From Caballeronia sp. TF1N1 (lineage in GTDB: Bacteria; Pseudomonadota; Gammaproteobacteria; Burkholderiales; Burkholderiaceae), in contig NZ_CP084627.1 in assembly GCF_022878925.1 (NCBI RefSeq), forward strand, positions 1-64,000: a stretch of DNA of 64,000 bases. Reading direction: 5' to 3'. The position numbers and the translations under genes are program-made. The notes under the pieces are model-generated. The model had not been told where the DNA came from and did not search any database. It was given only the letters and a program-made list of their open reading frames with translations. Of the stretch, positions 16,923-26,252 are shown piece by piece. How positions within the stretch are numbered: the first letter of the stretch is position 1; each line of letters opens with the position of its first letter.

Positions 16923-17360
16923 TCAGGCGTTATAGAGCGCTTCGGCCGCGCTTTCGCTGATGCGCGTGATCGTGCCTTGCGCCACCGCGACGAGCGTTTC
17001 GGCATTGCCGTCGGTGACGAAGACATCGCACTGGCAGGTTGCCTGCGTCATGCCGGCATGCACCACGCGCGCCCGCGCCATCAGCGTGCCGGAAACCGCC
17101 GGGCGCAGATAGTTGATCTTGTATTCGCCGGTGACGACCTTCGGACCGAGCCTCAGCGCGCCCGCGAACGTCAGCGCGTTGTCCACGAGATAACTCACCA
17201 CCCCGCCGTGCACGAAACCGTGTTGTTGCCTCAGCTCATCGCGGATCGGCAGACACAGCGTGAGACTCGCTGCATCGACCTGCATCAGTTTCGTTCCGAG
17301 CAAGGCGCTAAACGGTTGCGCATTCAGCGCACCGCGCGCGATATCGACTAATTCGGCCAT
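16923..17360 (-). CDS. PaaI-like hotdog-fold thioesterase
   Basis: 145 residues. The start at 17360 has AAGGAGTG just upstream; longer in-frame versions run into non-coding-like sequence. The hotdog active-site motif is QHGFVHGGVVSYLVDNA, with HGGV as in PaaI/acyl-CoA thioesterases, followed by the KINYLRPA strand. It should hydrolyse small acyl- or aryl-CoA esters in the cytoplasm. It stands alone and convergent to the sugar operon, so no substrate can be proposed from context. Confidence 0.85.
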   Translation of the reverse strand: MAELVDIARGALNAQPFSALLGTKLMQVDAASLTLCLPIRDELRQQHGFVHGGVVSYLVDNALTFAGALRLGPKVVTGEYKINYLRPAVSGTLMARARVVHAGMTQATCQCDVFVTDGNAETLVAVAQGTITRISESAAEALYNA

Positions 17361-17616
17361 TCGGACACTCCTTGGGGTGGGTTCGGCGCCGTCCTGCAAA
17401 GACAATAGGTAGGGTTTCTTCGCACTGCAAGGACGTTCGACAAAAATCGTGCGAACGCAGCATGCGCGCGCCCGCCGTTTCGGCAAGCGCGCCGGTCATC
17501 CCGCTCGCGCAAAGCGGCATCGACGCAAAACAATTCAAGCTGGCGCGCTTCATTGCCGTAAACCCGGACTTCCGCCGTAGTCATACGGCTCATTCGTTAG
17601 TTCGGGTTCTTGAGAA

Positions 17617-19158
17617 ATGTTTGCAAAGATCAAGGTTTCATCCGGTTTGCTCGCCGTGCTGGTGGTGTTTTGCCTATTCCAACTGGTCACCGAAGGGCTT
17701 GGCTTCTGGTCGCTTTCGCGCACGCATGACGATGTGGGCAACCTGTCCGATATCGCGCTCAAGCAAGTCAACGCGGTCAACAAGACCACGCAGCATCTGA
17801 TGGATGCGCGCATCAACCTGTCTCGCGCCGGCACGCGCATGGTGCGCGGCGGTACGGAGCCGGTCGAGATCGTGCAGCACGCGCGCGAGCAGATCGCGCA
17901 GGCGGACAAGTCGTTCGCGGCCTTCCTCGACGCGCCGAAGACCGGCGATGAGAACAAGGCGCGCATGGCTGCGCTTCAGGCCAAATACGCGGAGTATTCG
18001 AAGGCGCTCGGCGAGCTCGTCCAGTATCTGGATGCAGGCAACATTCAGGCGTTCCTCGATCAGCCGACACAGGGCTTTCAGGATCGCTATCTCGCCGAAC
18101 AGCAGAACTTCGTCAACTTCGGCAATGCGGCGAGCAGTGCGTATCTCGAATCGATCGATACGCGCTACGCCTGGTTCCGCGCGGTCGGCATCGCCATTTT
18201 CGTGGCGCTGGTCGCGGGTGTCGCGGCGGTGCATTTTGCGCTGCGCCGTGGCGTGATCGCGCCGCTGGAAGAAGCGGGACGCCATTTCGAGCGCATTGCG
18301 CAAGGCCGCCTCGACGAACGTATCGCGGATCGCGGCAGCAATGAAATCGGCAGGCTCTTCGCGGGACTCGCGACGATGCAGGCAAGCGTCGCCACGACGG
18401 TAAAGACCGTGCGCGAGACGTCCGATTCGATCAACTTGGGCGCCGATGAAATCGCGAGCGGCAACGCCGATCTGTCCGCGCGCACGGAGAATCAGGCGGC
18501 ATCGCTCGAGGAAACGGCGTCGAGCATGGAAGAATTGACGGCGACGGTGCGTCAGAACGCCGAGCACGCGCGCGAGGCCAACACGCTGGCGGGCGTGGCG
18601 CTCGAAGCGACTTCACGCGGTTCCGGCGTGGTGGATGACGTCGTGGAGAAGATGCGCGGCATCGCGAAGAGCTCGGACAAGATCGCGGAAATCATCTCGG
18701 TCATCGACGGCATCGCGTTTCAGACCAACATCCTCGCGCTGAACGCGGCCGTCGAAGCGGCGCGCGCCGGTGAGCAAGGGCGCGGGTTTGCAGTCGTCGC
18801 GGGCGAAGTGCGCGGCCTCGCGCAACGCTCGGCGCAATCGGCGAAGGAAATCAAGGAACTGATCGGCGAATCGGTCGCGCAGGTCAGCGACGGCTCGACG
18901 CTGGTCGAACGCGCGGGCACGGCGATGCGCGAGGTATCGACCTCGATTTCACGCGTCACGCAGATGATGGCGGAGATCAGCGCGTCGTCGCTGGAGCAGA
19001 GCGTGGGAATCGAGCAGGTGAACCAGGCCGTGACGCAAATGGACGAGATGACTCAGCAGAACGCCGCGCTCGTGGAGCAGGCCGCGGCTGCCGCGCAGTC
19101 GCTCCATGAACAGACGCGGCAGTTGAAGGATGCGGTTTCGGTGTTTCAGGTGGCTTGA
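17617..19158 (+). CDS. Methyl-accepting chemotaxis protein (Tar-like ligand domain)
   Basis: 513 residues. TM1 lies at about 7-30 and a four-helix periplasmic sensor fills about 31-185. TM2 is at about 186-207, followed by a HAMP linker ([26 protein letters not shown] runs across it) and a cytoplasmic signalling coiled coil. The hairpin tip includes [20 protein letters not shown]. The periplasmic start, with [19 protein letters not shown], fits Tar-type domains common in Burkholderia. The C-terminus ends FQVA with no CheR pentapeptide tether. The ligand is unknown; nearby sugar and betaine genes are only suggestive. Confidence 0.95.
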   Translation: MFAKIKVSSGLLAVLVVFCLFQLVTEGLGFWSLSRTHDDVGNLSDIALKQVNAVNKTTQHLMDARINLSRAGTRMVRGGTEPVEIVQHAREQIAQADKSFAAFLDAPKTGDENKARMAALQAKYAEYSKALGELVQYLDAGNIQAFLDQPTQGFQDRYLAEQQNFVNFGNAASSAYLESIDTRYAWFRAVGIAIFVALVAGVAAVHFALRRGVIAPLEEAGRHFERIAQGRLDERIADRGSNEIGRLFAGLATMQASVATTVKTVRETSDSINLGADEIASGNADLSARTENQAASLEETASSMEELTATVRQNAEHAREANTLAGVALEATSRGSGVVDDVVEKMRGIAKSSDKIAEIISVIDGIAFQTNILALNAAVEAARAGEQGRGFAVVAGEVRGLAQRSAQSAKEIKELIGESVAQVSDGSTLVERAGTAMREVSTSISRVTQMMAEISASSLEQSVGIEQVNQAVTQMDEMTQQNAALVEQAAAAAQSLHEQTRQLKDAVSVFQVA

Positions 19159-19289
19159 CGAGTGGATGACTTCGGCGTCTGTCGGGCGCCTGAATTTTCA
19201 CGGCCCTGACGCTTTCGCTCGTCGAATGCGCAGGGCGGCTATCGATTGCAGCCGTAAGCAATGCCGTGATGCGATGGCGATCCAACCGC

Positions 19290-20369
19290 TCAATCCGGCA
19301 ACGCCGCGTATGCCGTCGCCAAATGATACGGCGTGGTCGAAGGCATCTCCGACCTTGTGATCGCGCCGTCAGCAGAGCGGCACTCGATCCACCCGCGCGC
19401 ATGTAGGAACCGTGCGCCGAAGCGTTCGATCTGTTCGCCGACGGCTTCGCCGCGCGTTGCCAGCGCGCGTAGATATTCGGTTTGCGCCCAGATGCGCTGC
19501 GTGCCATCGATCACGCGTCCCGCTTCGTCCAGCGCGGCGCTCACGCCGCCAGTCGACTTGTCGACGCCATGTTTCCGCGCGAAGTCGAACGCCTGTTCGA
19601 GCCGCGCGTTCAGTCCCGCCGCCTCGAATGCGGGATGGCCGCTGCCGATTGCCAGGAAATACCACTCGAATTGATGTCCCGGCTCTAGGCGATTGCCCGG
19701 CGCGCCAATCGGCAATTCGGCGATACTGCCGGTCGCCTCGTGCACGAACGTGCGCGCGACCCATTGCGCCAGCACGGCGAGCCGCTCGTCGAAAGCGATG
19801 TTGCCCGTGGCATCGCGCGCGGCGAGCCACGCTTCGCTCAAATGCATGAGCGGATTTTGCAGCGGACCTTCGAGCATCGCGCCGAAGTCTTCGCTGTACG
19901 CGGCGTTTAGCAAGCCGCCATCGCTACCCGCGAACTTCGTTTCGATAAGCCGCGCGGTTTCATCGAGCAAGGCGAATGCGTCCGCCGATCCGCTCTTTTG
20001 CGCGAAATGCGCGCACGCATAAACCACGAACGCGTGCGTATAAAGGTCCTTCTGGCGCTCGTGGGGCGCGCCGTTTGCATCGACGCTATAGAACCATCCG
20101 CCGTTTTGCTTGTCCTGAAAATAGTGTCGCAACGAATCGAACAGCACCGACGCGTGCGCGAGATCGCCCGCATCCGTGAAAGCGAACAACTGACGGGCGC
20201 ATGCCATCGCGCGATAACGCTTGGGTGGCAACGGCGCGTGATCGTCGGGCGTAACGGCTTCGAATGGCAGGTGAAGCGCTGTGTTGAAGCCGGGACCGCG
20301 CCAAATGGGCAGCACGATGCTCGTGTAGTGTTCGCGCAATGAAGTGCCGTTTGAGTGCTGTTGCTGCAT
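19290..20369 (-). CDS. AGE-family sugar epimerase/isomerase
   Basis: 359 residues. The start at 20369 has GGAA 8 bases upstream; a longer frame overlaps the divergent gene and looks spurious. The (alpha/alpha)6-barrel family of N-acylglucosamine 2-epimerases and mannose isomerases is indicated by KRYRAMACARQLFAF, KDLYTHAFVVYA, NPLMHLSEAWLA, EPGHQFEWYFL and the late RIWAQTEYLRAL. The two conserved histidines in YTHAF and PGHQFEW match the catalytic pair. Mannose/fructose isomerisation or aldose epimerisation is likely; the substrate is not decidable. Confidence 0.88.
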   Translation of the reverse strand: MQQQHSNGTSLREHYTSIVLPIWRGPGFNTALHLPFEAVTPDDHAPLPPKRYRAMACARQLFAFTDAGDLAHASVLFDSLRHYFQDKQNGGWFYSVDANGAPHERQKDLYTHAFVVYACAHFAQKSGSADAFALLDETARLIETKFAGSDGGLLNAAYSEDFGAMLEGPLQNPLMHLSEAWLAARDATGNIAFDERLAVLAQWVARTFVHEATGSIAELPIGAPGNRLEPGHQFEWYFLAIGSGHPAFEAAGLNARLEQAFDFARKHGVDKSTGGVSAALDEAGRVIDGTQRIWAQTEYLRALATRGEAVGEQIERFGARFLHARGWIECRSADGAITRSEMPSTTPYHLATAYAALPD

Positions 20370-20491
20370 AAGACAAGTTCCAGCCTGATGGTTCGGAAGA
20401 GATGAGCCCTTTGAAAACGGCTCGGCACAGCCGGATAAGCATAGCAAAAGCGCTCCGGCAGGAGACCGGCCACGACGACAGGAGGTCAAAG

Positions 20492-21175
20492 ATGTTGGGC
20501 AACGTAGAACTCGTTTCACGACTCATCATGGCCGCGGCGCTCGGCAGCGTGATCGGTTTTGAGCGCGAACGGCTTTCATGGGCGGCGGGCTTGCGCACGC
20601 ACATGCTGGTGTGCGTTGGCTCCGCGCTCATCATGATCGTGTCTGCCTACGGTTTCGAAGAGGCGCTCAAGGCGGACCACGTCGTGCTCGATCCATCGCG
20701 GATCGCGGCGCAGGTCGTGTCCGGCATCGGCTTTCTCGGCGCGGGATCCATTCTGCTGCGCGGCGAGATCGTGCGCGGGCTGACCACCGCCGCGAGCTTG
20801 TGGTCGGTCGCGGCGATCGGGCTGGCGGTAGGCGGCGGGCTGTACACGGCATCGATCGCGGCGACGGCCATCATCCTCGTCATTCTGGCGGGACTCAAAC
20901 CGCTGGAGCGGCGCTTCATCAGCGTCAAGCAGCAGCGGCAATTGACGATGCTGGTCGATCGCGGCTCGCTGTCCTTTCACGGCCTGCACGAAGCGCTCGG
21001 GCCAGGCAGCGTGCGCGTGAAGCAGTTCGTCGTGCAGCAAAGCGACGAATCGCCGGAACTCGATGAAGTGCAGGTCGTGCTTTCGCGGCTTTCGACGCAG
21101 GAATATCGGTCGATTTGCGAGCGGCTCAAGCATCTGAGCGTGGTGCGGGAATTCCACGAAGAGGATGGAAGCTGA
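20492..21175 (+). CDS. MgtC/SapB-family membrane protein
   Basis: 227 residues. The start at 20492 is chosen because a perfect AGGAGG lies 6 bases upstream. Four to five N-terminal membrane helices (residues 5-130) carry the family marks GFERE, GLRTHMLVCVGSALIM, SGIGFLGAGSIL and TTAASLWSVAAIG, followed by a soluble C-terminal ACT-like domain. MgtC proteins affect survival at low magnesium and restrain ATP synthase in pathogens; related SapB-type proteins are widespread and less understood. Divergent from the AGE epimerase with a 122-bp gap. Confidence 0.92.
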   Translation: MLGNVELVSRLIMAAALGSVIGFERERLSWAAGLRTHMLVCVGSALIMIVSAYGFEEALKADHVVLDPSRIAAQVVSGIGFLGAGSILLRGEIVRGLTTAASLWSVAAIGLAVGGGLYTASIAATAIILVILAGLKPLERRFISVKQQRQLTMLVDRGSLSFHGLHEALGPGSVRVKQFVVQQSDESPELDEVQVVLSRLSTQEYRSICERLKHLSVVREFHEEDGS

Positions 21176-21321
21176 CGGCATCGCCCGCGCGACGCAAGAG
21201 ATGCACGAACACGATGTGGGATAAGCCGCCGCGCCGTGCGACAATGCCGCCTCTCGAAAATCATTGCCGAACCGCATGTGCGCGTTTCGCGCCGGTTGTC
21301 CCGGTCACCGCCTTTCGACCT

Positions 21322-22248
21322 ATGCCAGATCCTGCTGTTAAGCGTCACCGCAATACCTTCGATACATCCGCCGACGCCGTCGCTCCTCTCACGCGACCGC
21401 GCCGTGGCCGCACCGCCGAGGCGTCATCGGCCGACAGCGCCGACACCGAAAAGAAACTCGCGCGCGCCGTGCGTTCGGCGCAGCGTCTTGCCCAGTTGAG
21501 CGCGACGCAGCGCTGCGCGGGCGAGACGCTCGATCTCTTCGCCGAAGACGCCGAGCGCGCCAACCTTCAGGCGCTGAACACCGACATTCGCCAGGGCACG
21601 TTCGAAGGCTTCGAACTGCCGGACGTGTTTTTGGCGGCGGTGCAATCGAATGGCGCATCGGCCGTGAACAAGCGGACGGCGCCGCGTTCGGAAGCCGCGC
21701 CGCATCCGGCATCGGTTCAGGACGAGTTGCTCGTGGCGGCCGAAGGCGATGAAATCGACGCTGCGCCGCCAACTCATGCGCCAGGCGAACTTGTTGCATC
21801 GATCGACTCCCATTCCGCGGATATCGTCGCAGGCTCATTGAGCGCCGCGCTCGTTGATGCACGCATTGCGCACGAGGACGCGTCCTTCGACCCGGTGCTG
21901 GATCGCGCACGCGTGACGGCGTTCACCGACACCATCGACGCGTTACGCGCCGTGATCTCCGAGCAGCGCGGATCGACTGCCGCGCACGCCCGCCGCATGA
22001 AGACGCTGCTGACGATCATCGTGTGCGTCACGCTGCTGACGGTGGCGACCGGCGTCGTGCAAACGGTCGTGCTGATGCGCATGGGTCGCGACACCACGTT
22101 GCAGCAGGAGCGCATGGAGCAACTCATGCTCAATCAGCAGGCGACACTTGCTTCTCTCTTCGATGCGGATTCCGAAACCGCCGCCAGTAACGGCGCTGCG
22201 AATCGAGAGACGGCGCGTGCGCTCCATTCGCAACATCACACGCGCTGA
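21322..22248 (+). CDS. Hypothetical single-span membrane protein
   Basis: 308 residues from the ATG at 21322, but no good ribosome-binding site is visible there and an in-frame ATG at 21244 is an alternative. The N-terminal 220 residues are hydrophilic, Ala/Glu/Asp/Arg-rich and probably disordered to helical (EKKLARAVRSAQRLAQLSA, DLFAEDAERANLQAL). One transmembrane helix follows near residues 232-252 (LLTIIVCVTLLTVATGVV), then a short helical tail. The long tail before the helix suggests a cytoplasmic N-terminus. I do not recognise the family. A strong terminator follows. Confidence 0.7.
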   Translation: MPDPAVKRHRNTFDTSADAVAPLTRPRRGRTAEASSADSADTEKKLARAVRSAQRLAQLSATQRCAGETLDLFAEDAERANLQALNTDIRQGTFEGFELPDVFLAAVQSNGASAVNKRTAPRSEAAPHPASVQDELLVAAEGDEIDAAPPTHAPGELVASIDSHSADIVAGSLSAALVDARIAHEDASFDPVLDRARVTAFTDTIDALRAVISEQRGSTAAHARRMKTLLTIIVCVTLLTVATGVVQTVVLMRMGRDTTLQQERMEQLMLNQQATLASLFDADSETAASNGAANRETARALHSQHHTR

Positions 22249-22272
22249 TTCCCGCCAAAAACTGTTACTTTG

Positions 22273-22314
22273 ACGCGACATTCCGTCTCAAGACGGACTG
22301 TCGCGTAATTTTTT
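22273..22314 (+). terminator. Intrinsic terminator
   Basis: ACGCGACATTCCGTCT (22273-22288) and AGACGGACTGTCGCGT (22291-22306) form a 16-bp stem with one mismatch and a 2-base loop, followed by AATTTTTT. It ends the hypothetical membrane-protein transcript. Confidence 0.88.
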
Positions 22315-22448
22315 CCGCCACTCTCTGCATGCTTGCTGGAAGGCCGTCCCCGAGCTGTCCCCGTTTTTGTGAGAAAGAGTCATACGGAAAAATGTAGAAA
22401 AACTACCAAATTGCTCGGCCGTAAATGTTGCATTGCACTAGGAATAGC

Positions 22449-22487
22449 TAAGGGCAAACCCTATAATCGGTCCTAAGGGAAAACCCT
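22449..22487 (+). promoter_or_regulatory. Promoter -10 box flanked by paired TAAGGGNAAACCCT repeats
   Basis: TAAGGGCAAACCCT (22449-22462) and TAAGGGAAAACCCT (22474-22487) are direct repeats 25 bp apart, each nearly palindromic (AGGG/CCCT arms). A consensus TATAAT lies exactly between them at 22462-22467. The -35 region (about 22439-22444) is poor. The arrangement suggests an activator- or repressor-controlled promoter for the 50-residue gene at 22511. Confidence 0.55.
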
Positions 22488-22510
22488 CTTATCACCAACC
22501 GGAGTTTGAC

Positions 22511-22663
22511 ATGAGCTACCTCTTCGCCTTGCTGCAAAAATTAGCTTCGCTGTTCGAATCGCCGCACCTGCCGATGGACAGCGACTACTCGTATCAAGCG
22601 CGTTTCCGTGAATCTGAGCGTCAACGCAAGTCACGCGGTACCGCTTTCGGCGTTCGTCTGTAA
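22511..22663 (+). CDS. Small 50-residue basic protein
   Basis: ATG at 22511 has GGAG 6 bases upstream; 50 codons then TAA. The product begins MSYLFALLQKLASLFES, an amphipathic or peripheral-membrane-like helix, and ends in a basic tail (RESERQRKSRGTAFGVRL) with no hydrophobic core. It resembles the many short DUF3563-like proteins of Burkholderia in size and N-terminus, but lacks the full pattern I remember, so the family is left open. Its own promoter with paired repeats and the terminator upstream indicate an independent transcript. Confidence 0.65.
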   Translation: MSYLFALLQKLASLFESPHLPMDSDYSYQARFRESERQRKSRGTAFGVRL

Positions 22664-23087
22664 TGCGTAACTAATGGCGGTGCGGGACAACCACAAATAG
22701 CAATGCGAGACGGCCTGACGCCGTAGACCCCGCCCGCCGATTAGTCTTAAGTTTGTAGTTTTTCTAGCGGATTCTCGCTGACTTTCCGCCTTTAAGATCG
22801 CCCCGACCGAGCAATTCGGCCGCACGATCATCCTTCTTCCCCGCATCTGCATCGCAAACGCGCGAACACTTGTTCTTGCGCGACACGCGCAATTCGCCGA
22901 ATCTTGGCCATTCGACGCCAAAAAATCCTTGCGTCACAAGGGCTTACCCGCGCCTGTCCAGAATCCTCCTTATTCCATTGTCGTATTTCGACATGCAGTT
23001 GTCGCAAATAGTCGGCTAGCGATACTTTTTTCTGGCAACTATGTATGCACAGCGCGGACGCACGTCCGCCACGCTATGGAGATTTCG
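22664..23087. other. Intergenic region upstream of choV
   Basis: 424 bp without a credible gene. Fragments of the upstream promoter area recur here in inverted form: GTAGTTTTTCTA near 22755 against TAGAAAAACTAC near 22395, and CCGAGCAATT near 22806 against AATTGCTCGG near 22409. They could be remnants or RNA structure. The end of the region holds the choV promoter and the TTGTCG repeats listed separately. Confidence 0.4.
22978..23004. promoter_or_regulatory. Candidate AraC-type (GbdR-like) direct-repeat operator upstream of choV
   Basis: TTGTCG occurs at 22978-22983 and again at 22999-23004, 21 bp apart (two helical turns), about 85-110 bp before the choV ATG. AraC-family activators bind such direct repeats. 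A similar TTGTCG/ATGTCG pair, 19 bp apart, lies upstream of glyA at 48816 and 48835. Confidence 0.35.
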
Positions 23088-24266
23088 ATGAATTCCCCAA
23101 AGGTAGTAGTCGAAGGGCTATGCAAGGTGTTCGGCAACAGCCCCAAGCAGGCGATCGACATGCTCGCCGGCGGCGCGACGAAAGAAGAAGTCTTTGCGCG
23201 CACCGGGCAGATCGTCGGCGTACATAACGTTTCCTTCGACGTCAAGGAAGGCGAGATCTTCGTGCTCATGGGCCTTTCCGGTTCCGGCAAATCGACGCTG
23301 ATCCGTTTGATCAACCGTCTCGTCGATCCCACCGCCGGCAAGGTGCTGATCGATGGCCGCGACGTGGCGGCCGTGCCGCGCTCGGAACTCACGGCGCTGC
23401 GCCGCAAGGACATGAGCATGGTGTTTCAGTCCTTTGCGTTGATGCCGCAGCGCACCGTGCTTTCGAACGCCGCGTTCGGTCTGGAAGTCGCGGGCGTCGG
23501 CAAGAAGGAACGCGAGAAGCGCGCGATGACCGTGCTCGAACAAGTCGGCCTTGCATCGTTCGCGCAGAAGTTGCCAGCGCAACTATCGGGCGGGATGCAG
23601 CAGCGCGTGGGGCTTGCGCGGGCGCTGGCGGTGAATCCCTCGCTGATGATCATGGACGAAGCGTTCTCCGCGCTCGATCCGCTCAAACGCAAGGAAATGC
23701 AGAACGTTCTGCTCGACTTGCAACGTGAGCAGCAGCGCACGATTCTCTTTGTCTCGCACGATCTCGAAGAAGCCATGCGTATCGGCACGCGCATCGCGAT
23801 CATGGAAGGCGGCCGCGTGGTGCAGATCGGCACGCCGCAGGAAATCATCCAGAACCCTGCCGACGACTACGTGCAAGCGTTCTTCGACGGCATCGATACC
23901 AGCCGCTATCTGACCGCCGGCGACCTCATGCAGACCGATGTCGTGCCGCTCATGAAGCACTCGCCGAAGATCGACGCATCGAGCGTGGCGGAGACGCTCA
24001 ACGGCAGCGCGGACTATGCGTTCGTGCTCGACGGCGAGCGGCGCATTCGCGGTTTCGTCGGGCGCGATTCGAACGGCAATCCGGTGCCGCAGATCAATCA
24101 CATCGAGTGTATCGAGCGCAACATGACGCTCGATGACGTCGTGCATCGCGTGGTCGCGAGTCCCGCGCCGCTGCCGGTGGTCGACGCCGAGGGTTTCTAT
24201 TGCGGTTCGGTCAACAAGTCGAACGTCCTGAAGGTCTTAACCCGCCATCGAGGTTCCCATGTCTGA
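23088..24266 (+). CDS. choV: Choline/betaine ABC transporter ATP-binding protein
   Basis: 392 residues. Start at 23088 with GGAG 6 bases upstream; an ATG four codons earlier is possible. It begins with the long VFGNSPKQAIDML insertion typical of quaternary-amine ATPases. Walker A GLSGSGKST is at 62-70, the LSGGM signature at 166-170, then Walker B LMIMDEAFSALD, and a C-terminal CBS-like regulatory region (about 285-392). It energises uptake of choline or betaine. The permease gene overlaps its end by 8 bases. Confidence 0.92.
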   Translation: MNSPKVVVEGLCKVFGNSPKQAIDMLAGGATKEEVFARTGQIVGVHNVSFDVKEGEIFVLMGLSGSGKSTLIRLINRLVDPTAGKVLIDGRDVAAVPRSELTALRRKDMSMVFQSFALMPQRTVLSNAAFGLEVAGVGKKEREKRAMTVLEQVGLASFAQKLPAQLSGGMQQRVGLARALAVNPSLMIMDEAFSALDPLKRKEMQNVLLDLQREQQRTILFVSHDLEEAMRIGTRIAIMEGGRVVQIGTPQEIIQNPADDYVQAFFDGIDTSRYLTAGDLMQTDVVPLMKHSPKIDASSVAETLNGSADYAFVLDGERRIRGFVGRDSNGNPVPQINHIECIERNMTLDDVVHRVVASPAPLPVVDAEGFYCGSVNKSNVLKVLTRHRGSHV

Positions 24267-25161
24267 AATCATTCCGCTCGGTAGCTGGGTCGATCACGGC
24301 GTCCATTACCTGCTCGACCACGACGCCAAGACGTTCGATTCAATCGGCAAGGTCATCGAGAGCTTCGCCGCTTTCATCGAACACAGCCTGCAGGCCGTCC
24401 CGATGTGGGCGCTCATGGCCATCTTCGTCGGCATCGGCTTGTGGCGCGTAGGCTGGCGCTTTGCCGCCTTCACGTTGCTCTCGCTCTTGCTGATCTACGC
24501 GACCGGCTTCTGGGATCAGATGGTCATCACGCTCGGTCTCACGCTCTCGTCGACCTTCATCAGCCTGTTGCTCGGGATACCGCTCGGTATCTGGACGGCG
24601 AAGAGCAAGGTCGTGGAGATGGCCGTTCGTCCCGTGCTCGACTTGATGCAGACGATGCCCGCCTTCGTGTATCTGATTCCCGCCGCGATGCTGTTCGGCC
24701 TCGGCCGCGTGCCCGGCATTCTTTCGACCGTGATCTTCGCGATGCCGCCCGCCGTGCGTCTTACGTCGCTCGGTATCAAGCACGTGAACCGCGAGATCGT
24801 GGAAGCGGGTCAGGCGTTCGGCTGCACGCCGTGGCAACTGCTCTACAAGGTGCAGATCCCCAACGCGCTGCCTTCGATCATGACCGGCGTGAACCAGACG
24901 ATCATGATGGCGCTGTCGATGGTCATCATCGCGTCGATGGTGGGTGCGGGCGGTCTCGGCAACGACGTGCTTGCGAGCATTCAGCGTCTGGATATCGGCC
25001 TCGGCTTCGAGAGCGGCTTGTCCGTCGTGTTGCTGGCGATCATTCTGGACCGTATCACCGAGAGCTTCGGCCGTTCGCCCGGCATGGCGCGCGCCCCGCT
25101 TCTTTCGGGCATTCGCAGCGTCATGAAGGTGCGCCGCGCACCGGCCGCGCAACAAGGCTGA
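24259..25161 (+). CDS. choW: Choline/betaine ABC transporter permease
   Basis: 300 residues. N-terminal amphipathic segment, then about six membrane helices, including the binding-protein-dependent transport motif region around EAGQAFGCTPWQLLYKVQIP. FVYLIPAAMLFGLG and GVNQTIMMALSMVIIASMVG are characteristic of ProW/OpuCB/ChoW proteins. Together with ChoV it makes the importer core. It overlaps choV and is followed 7 bp later by an AraC-type regulator, so the regulator is probably in the same transcript. Confidence 0.92.
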   Translation: MSEIIPLGSWVDHGVHYLLDHDAKTFDSIGKVIESFAAFIEHSLQAVPMWALMAIFVGIGLWRVGWRFAAFTLLSLLLIYATGFWDQMVITLGLTLSSTFISLLLGIPLGIWTAKSKVVEMAVRPVLDLMQTMPAFVYLIPAAMLFGLGRVPGILSTVIFAMPPAVRLTSLGIKHVNREIVEAGQAFGCTPWQLLYKVQIPNALPSIMTGVNQTIMMALSMVIIASMVGAGGLGNDVLASIQRLDIGLGFESGLSVVLLAIILDRITESFGRSPGMARAPLLSGIRSVMKVRRAPAAQQG

Positions 25162-25168
25162 TGCGCTC

Positions 25169-26161
25169 ATGAAACGCGACGCGCTCGTTCCGGCTGCCTC
25201 GGAATCGCCGTTGTCCAACCTCGCGCACTTCGGCTTCCTCACGCTGCCGAATTTCTCGATGATCGCGTTCACGAGCGCGGTCGAAGTGCTGCGCATGGCC
25301 AACTACGTCGGCCGCGCGCAGCACTACACGTGGTCGGTCATCACACCGGATGGCGAGCCTGCTCGAGCAAGCAATGGCATCACCGTGAAGCCGACCACGA
25401 CGCTCGACGAAGCCGGCATGCCCGATGTGCTCATCGTCTGCGCGGGCTGGCACGTGACGGATCACGTGGACGATACGATCATCGAGCTATTGCAGCGCGT
25501 GCACGAAGCGGGCGTTCCGCTCGGCGGCATTTGCACCGGGCCCTATGCGTTGCTCGCGGCGAAGCTGCTCGACGGCTATCGCTGCACCGTGCACTGGGAA
25601 GACATGTCGCCGCTCAACAAGCGCTTCCCGCATGTGCGTTTTGCCGATGAGCTCTTCGTGATCGACCGCGACCGCATGACTTGCACGGGTGGCACGGCGC
25701 CGCTCGATCTCATGCTCAATCTCGTGAGCTTGCGGCTTGGCCAGGCGCATGCGGCGCAAGTGTCGGAGCAGTTCATCGTCGAACGCATTCGCTCTTCGAC
25801 GGACTATCAGCACATTCCCGTCGATGCGCGCGTCGGCTTTTCGCGTGCCGAACTCGTCGAAGTGGTGCGCCTGATGGAAGCGAATATCGAAGAGCCGCTT
25901 TCGCTCGAAGAACTCGCGCGGCTCGTGCATCTGTCGCAACGACACTTGCAACGCATGTTCAAGATGTTCCTCAACGTATCGCCGACGCATTACTACTTGA
26001 CGCTTCGCTTGCGGCGCGCACGCGAGTTGTTGCGCAACACGGATGCATCGATTGCACGCGTCACCAACATCTGCGGATTCCACTCGCCTTGTCATTTCAG
26101 CAAGGCGTATCGCGCGCAATTCGGGCACGCACCGAGTGTGGAGCGGCGTCTGTCTGCTTGA
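25169..26161 (+). CDS. GlxA-type AraC-family regulator, GbdR/CdhR-like (first paralogue)
   Basis: 330 residues: an N-terminal DJ-1/PfpI-like (GATase1) domain, about 20-190, with ICTGPYALLAAKLLDG at the nucleophile-elbow position, and a C-terminal AraC domain with two helix-turn-helices (SLEELARLVHLSQRHLQRMF and RVTNICGFHSPCHFSKAYR). This architecture is that of GbdR and CdhR, regulators of betaine and carnitine catabolism. It is closely similar along its whole length to the protein encoded at 47551, including both recognition helices. Lying between choW and choX it may control uptake in response to a betaine. Confidence 0.88.
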   Translation: MKRDALVPAASESPLSNLAHFGFLTLPNFSMIAFTSAVEVLRMANYVGRAQHYTWSVITPDGEPARASNGITVKPTTTLDEAGMPDVLIVCAGWHVTDHVDDTIIELLQRVHEAGVPLGGICTGPYALLAAKLLDGYRCTVHWEDMSPLNKRFPHVRFADELFVIDRDRMTCTGGTAPLDLMLNLVSLRLGQAHAAQVSEQFIVERIRSSTDYQHIPVDARVGFSRAELVEVVRLMEANIEEPLSLEELARLVHLSQRHLQRMFKMFLNVSPTHYYLTLRLRRARELLRNTDASIARVTNICGFHSPCHFSKAYRAQFGHAPSVERRLSA

Positions 26162-26252
26162 CCTAATCGACATCGTTCTGGCTTCGCGCGTTCTTCATGG
26201 ACCGCGCGTGAGCCTCTCATCGTCAATTGAAAACAGCAACGGGAGATAAGGC

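Noticed and set aside
22631..22921. 96-codon minus-strand frame after the small gene
   Set aside because: Overlaps the small gene, low coding character, no ribosome-binding site.
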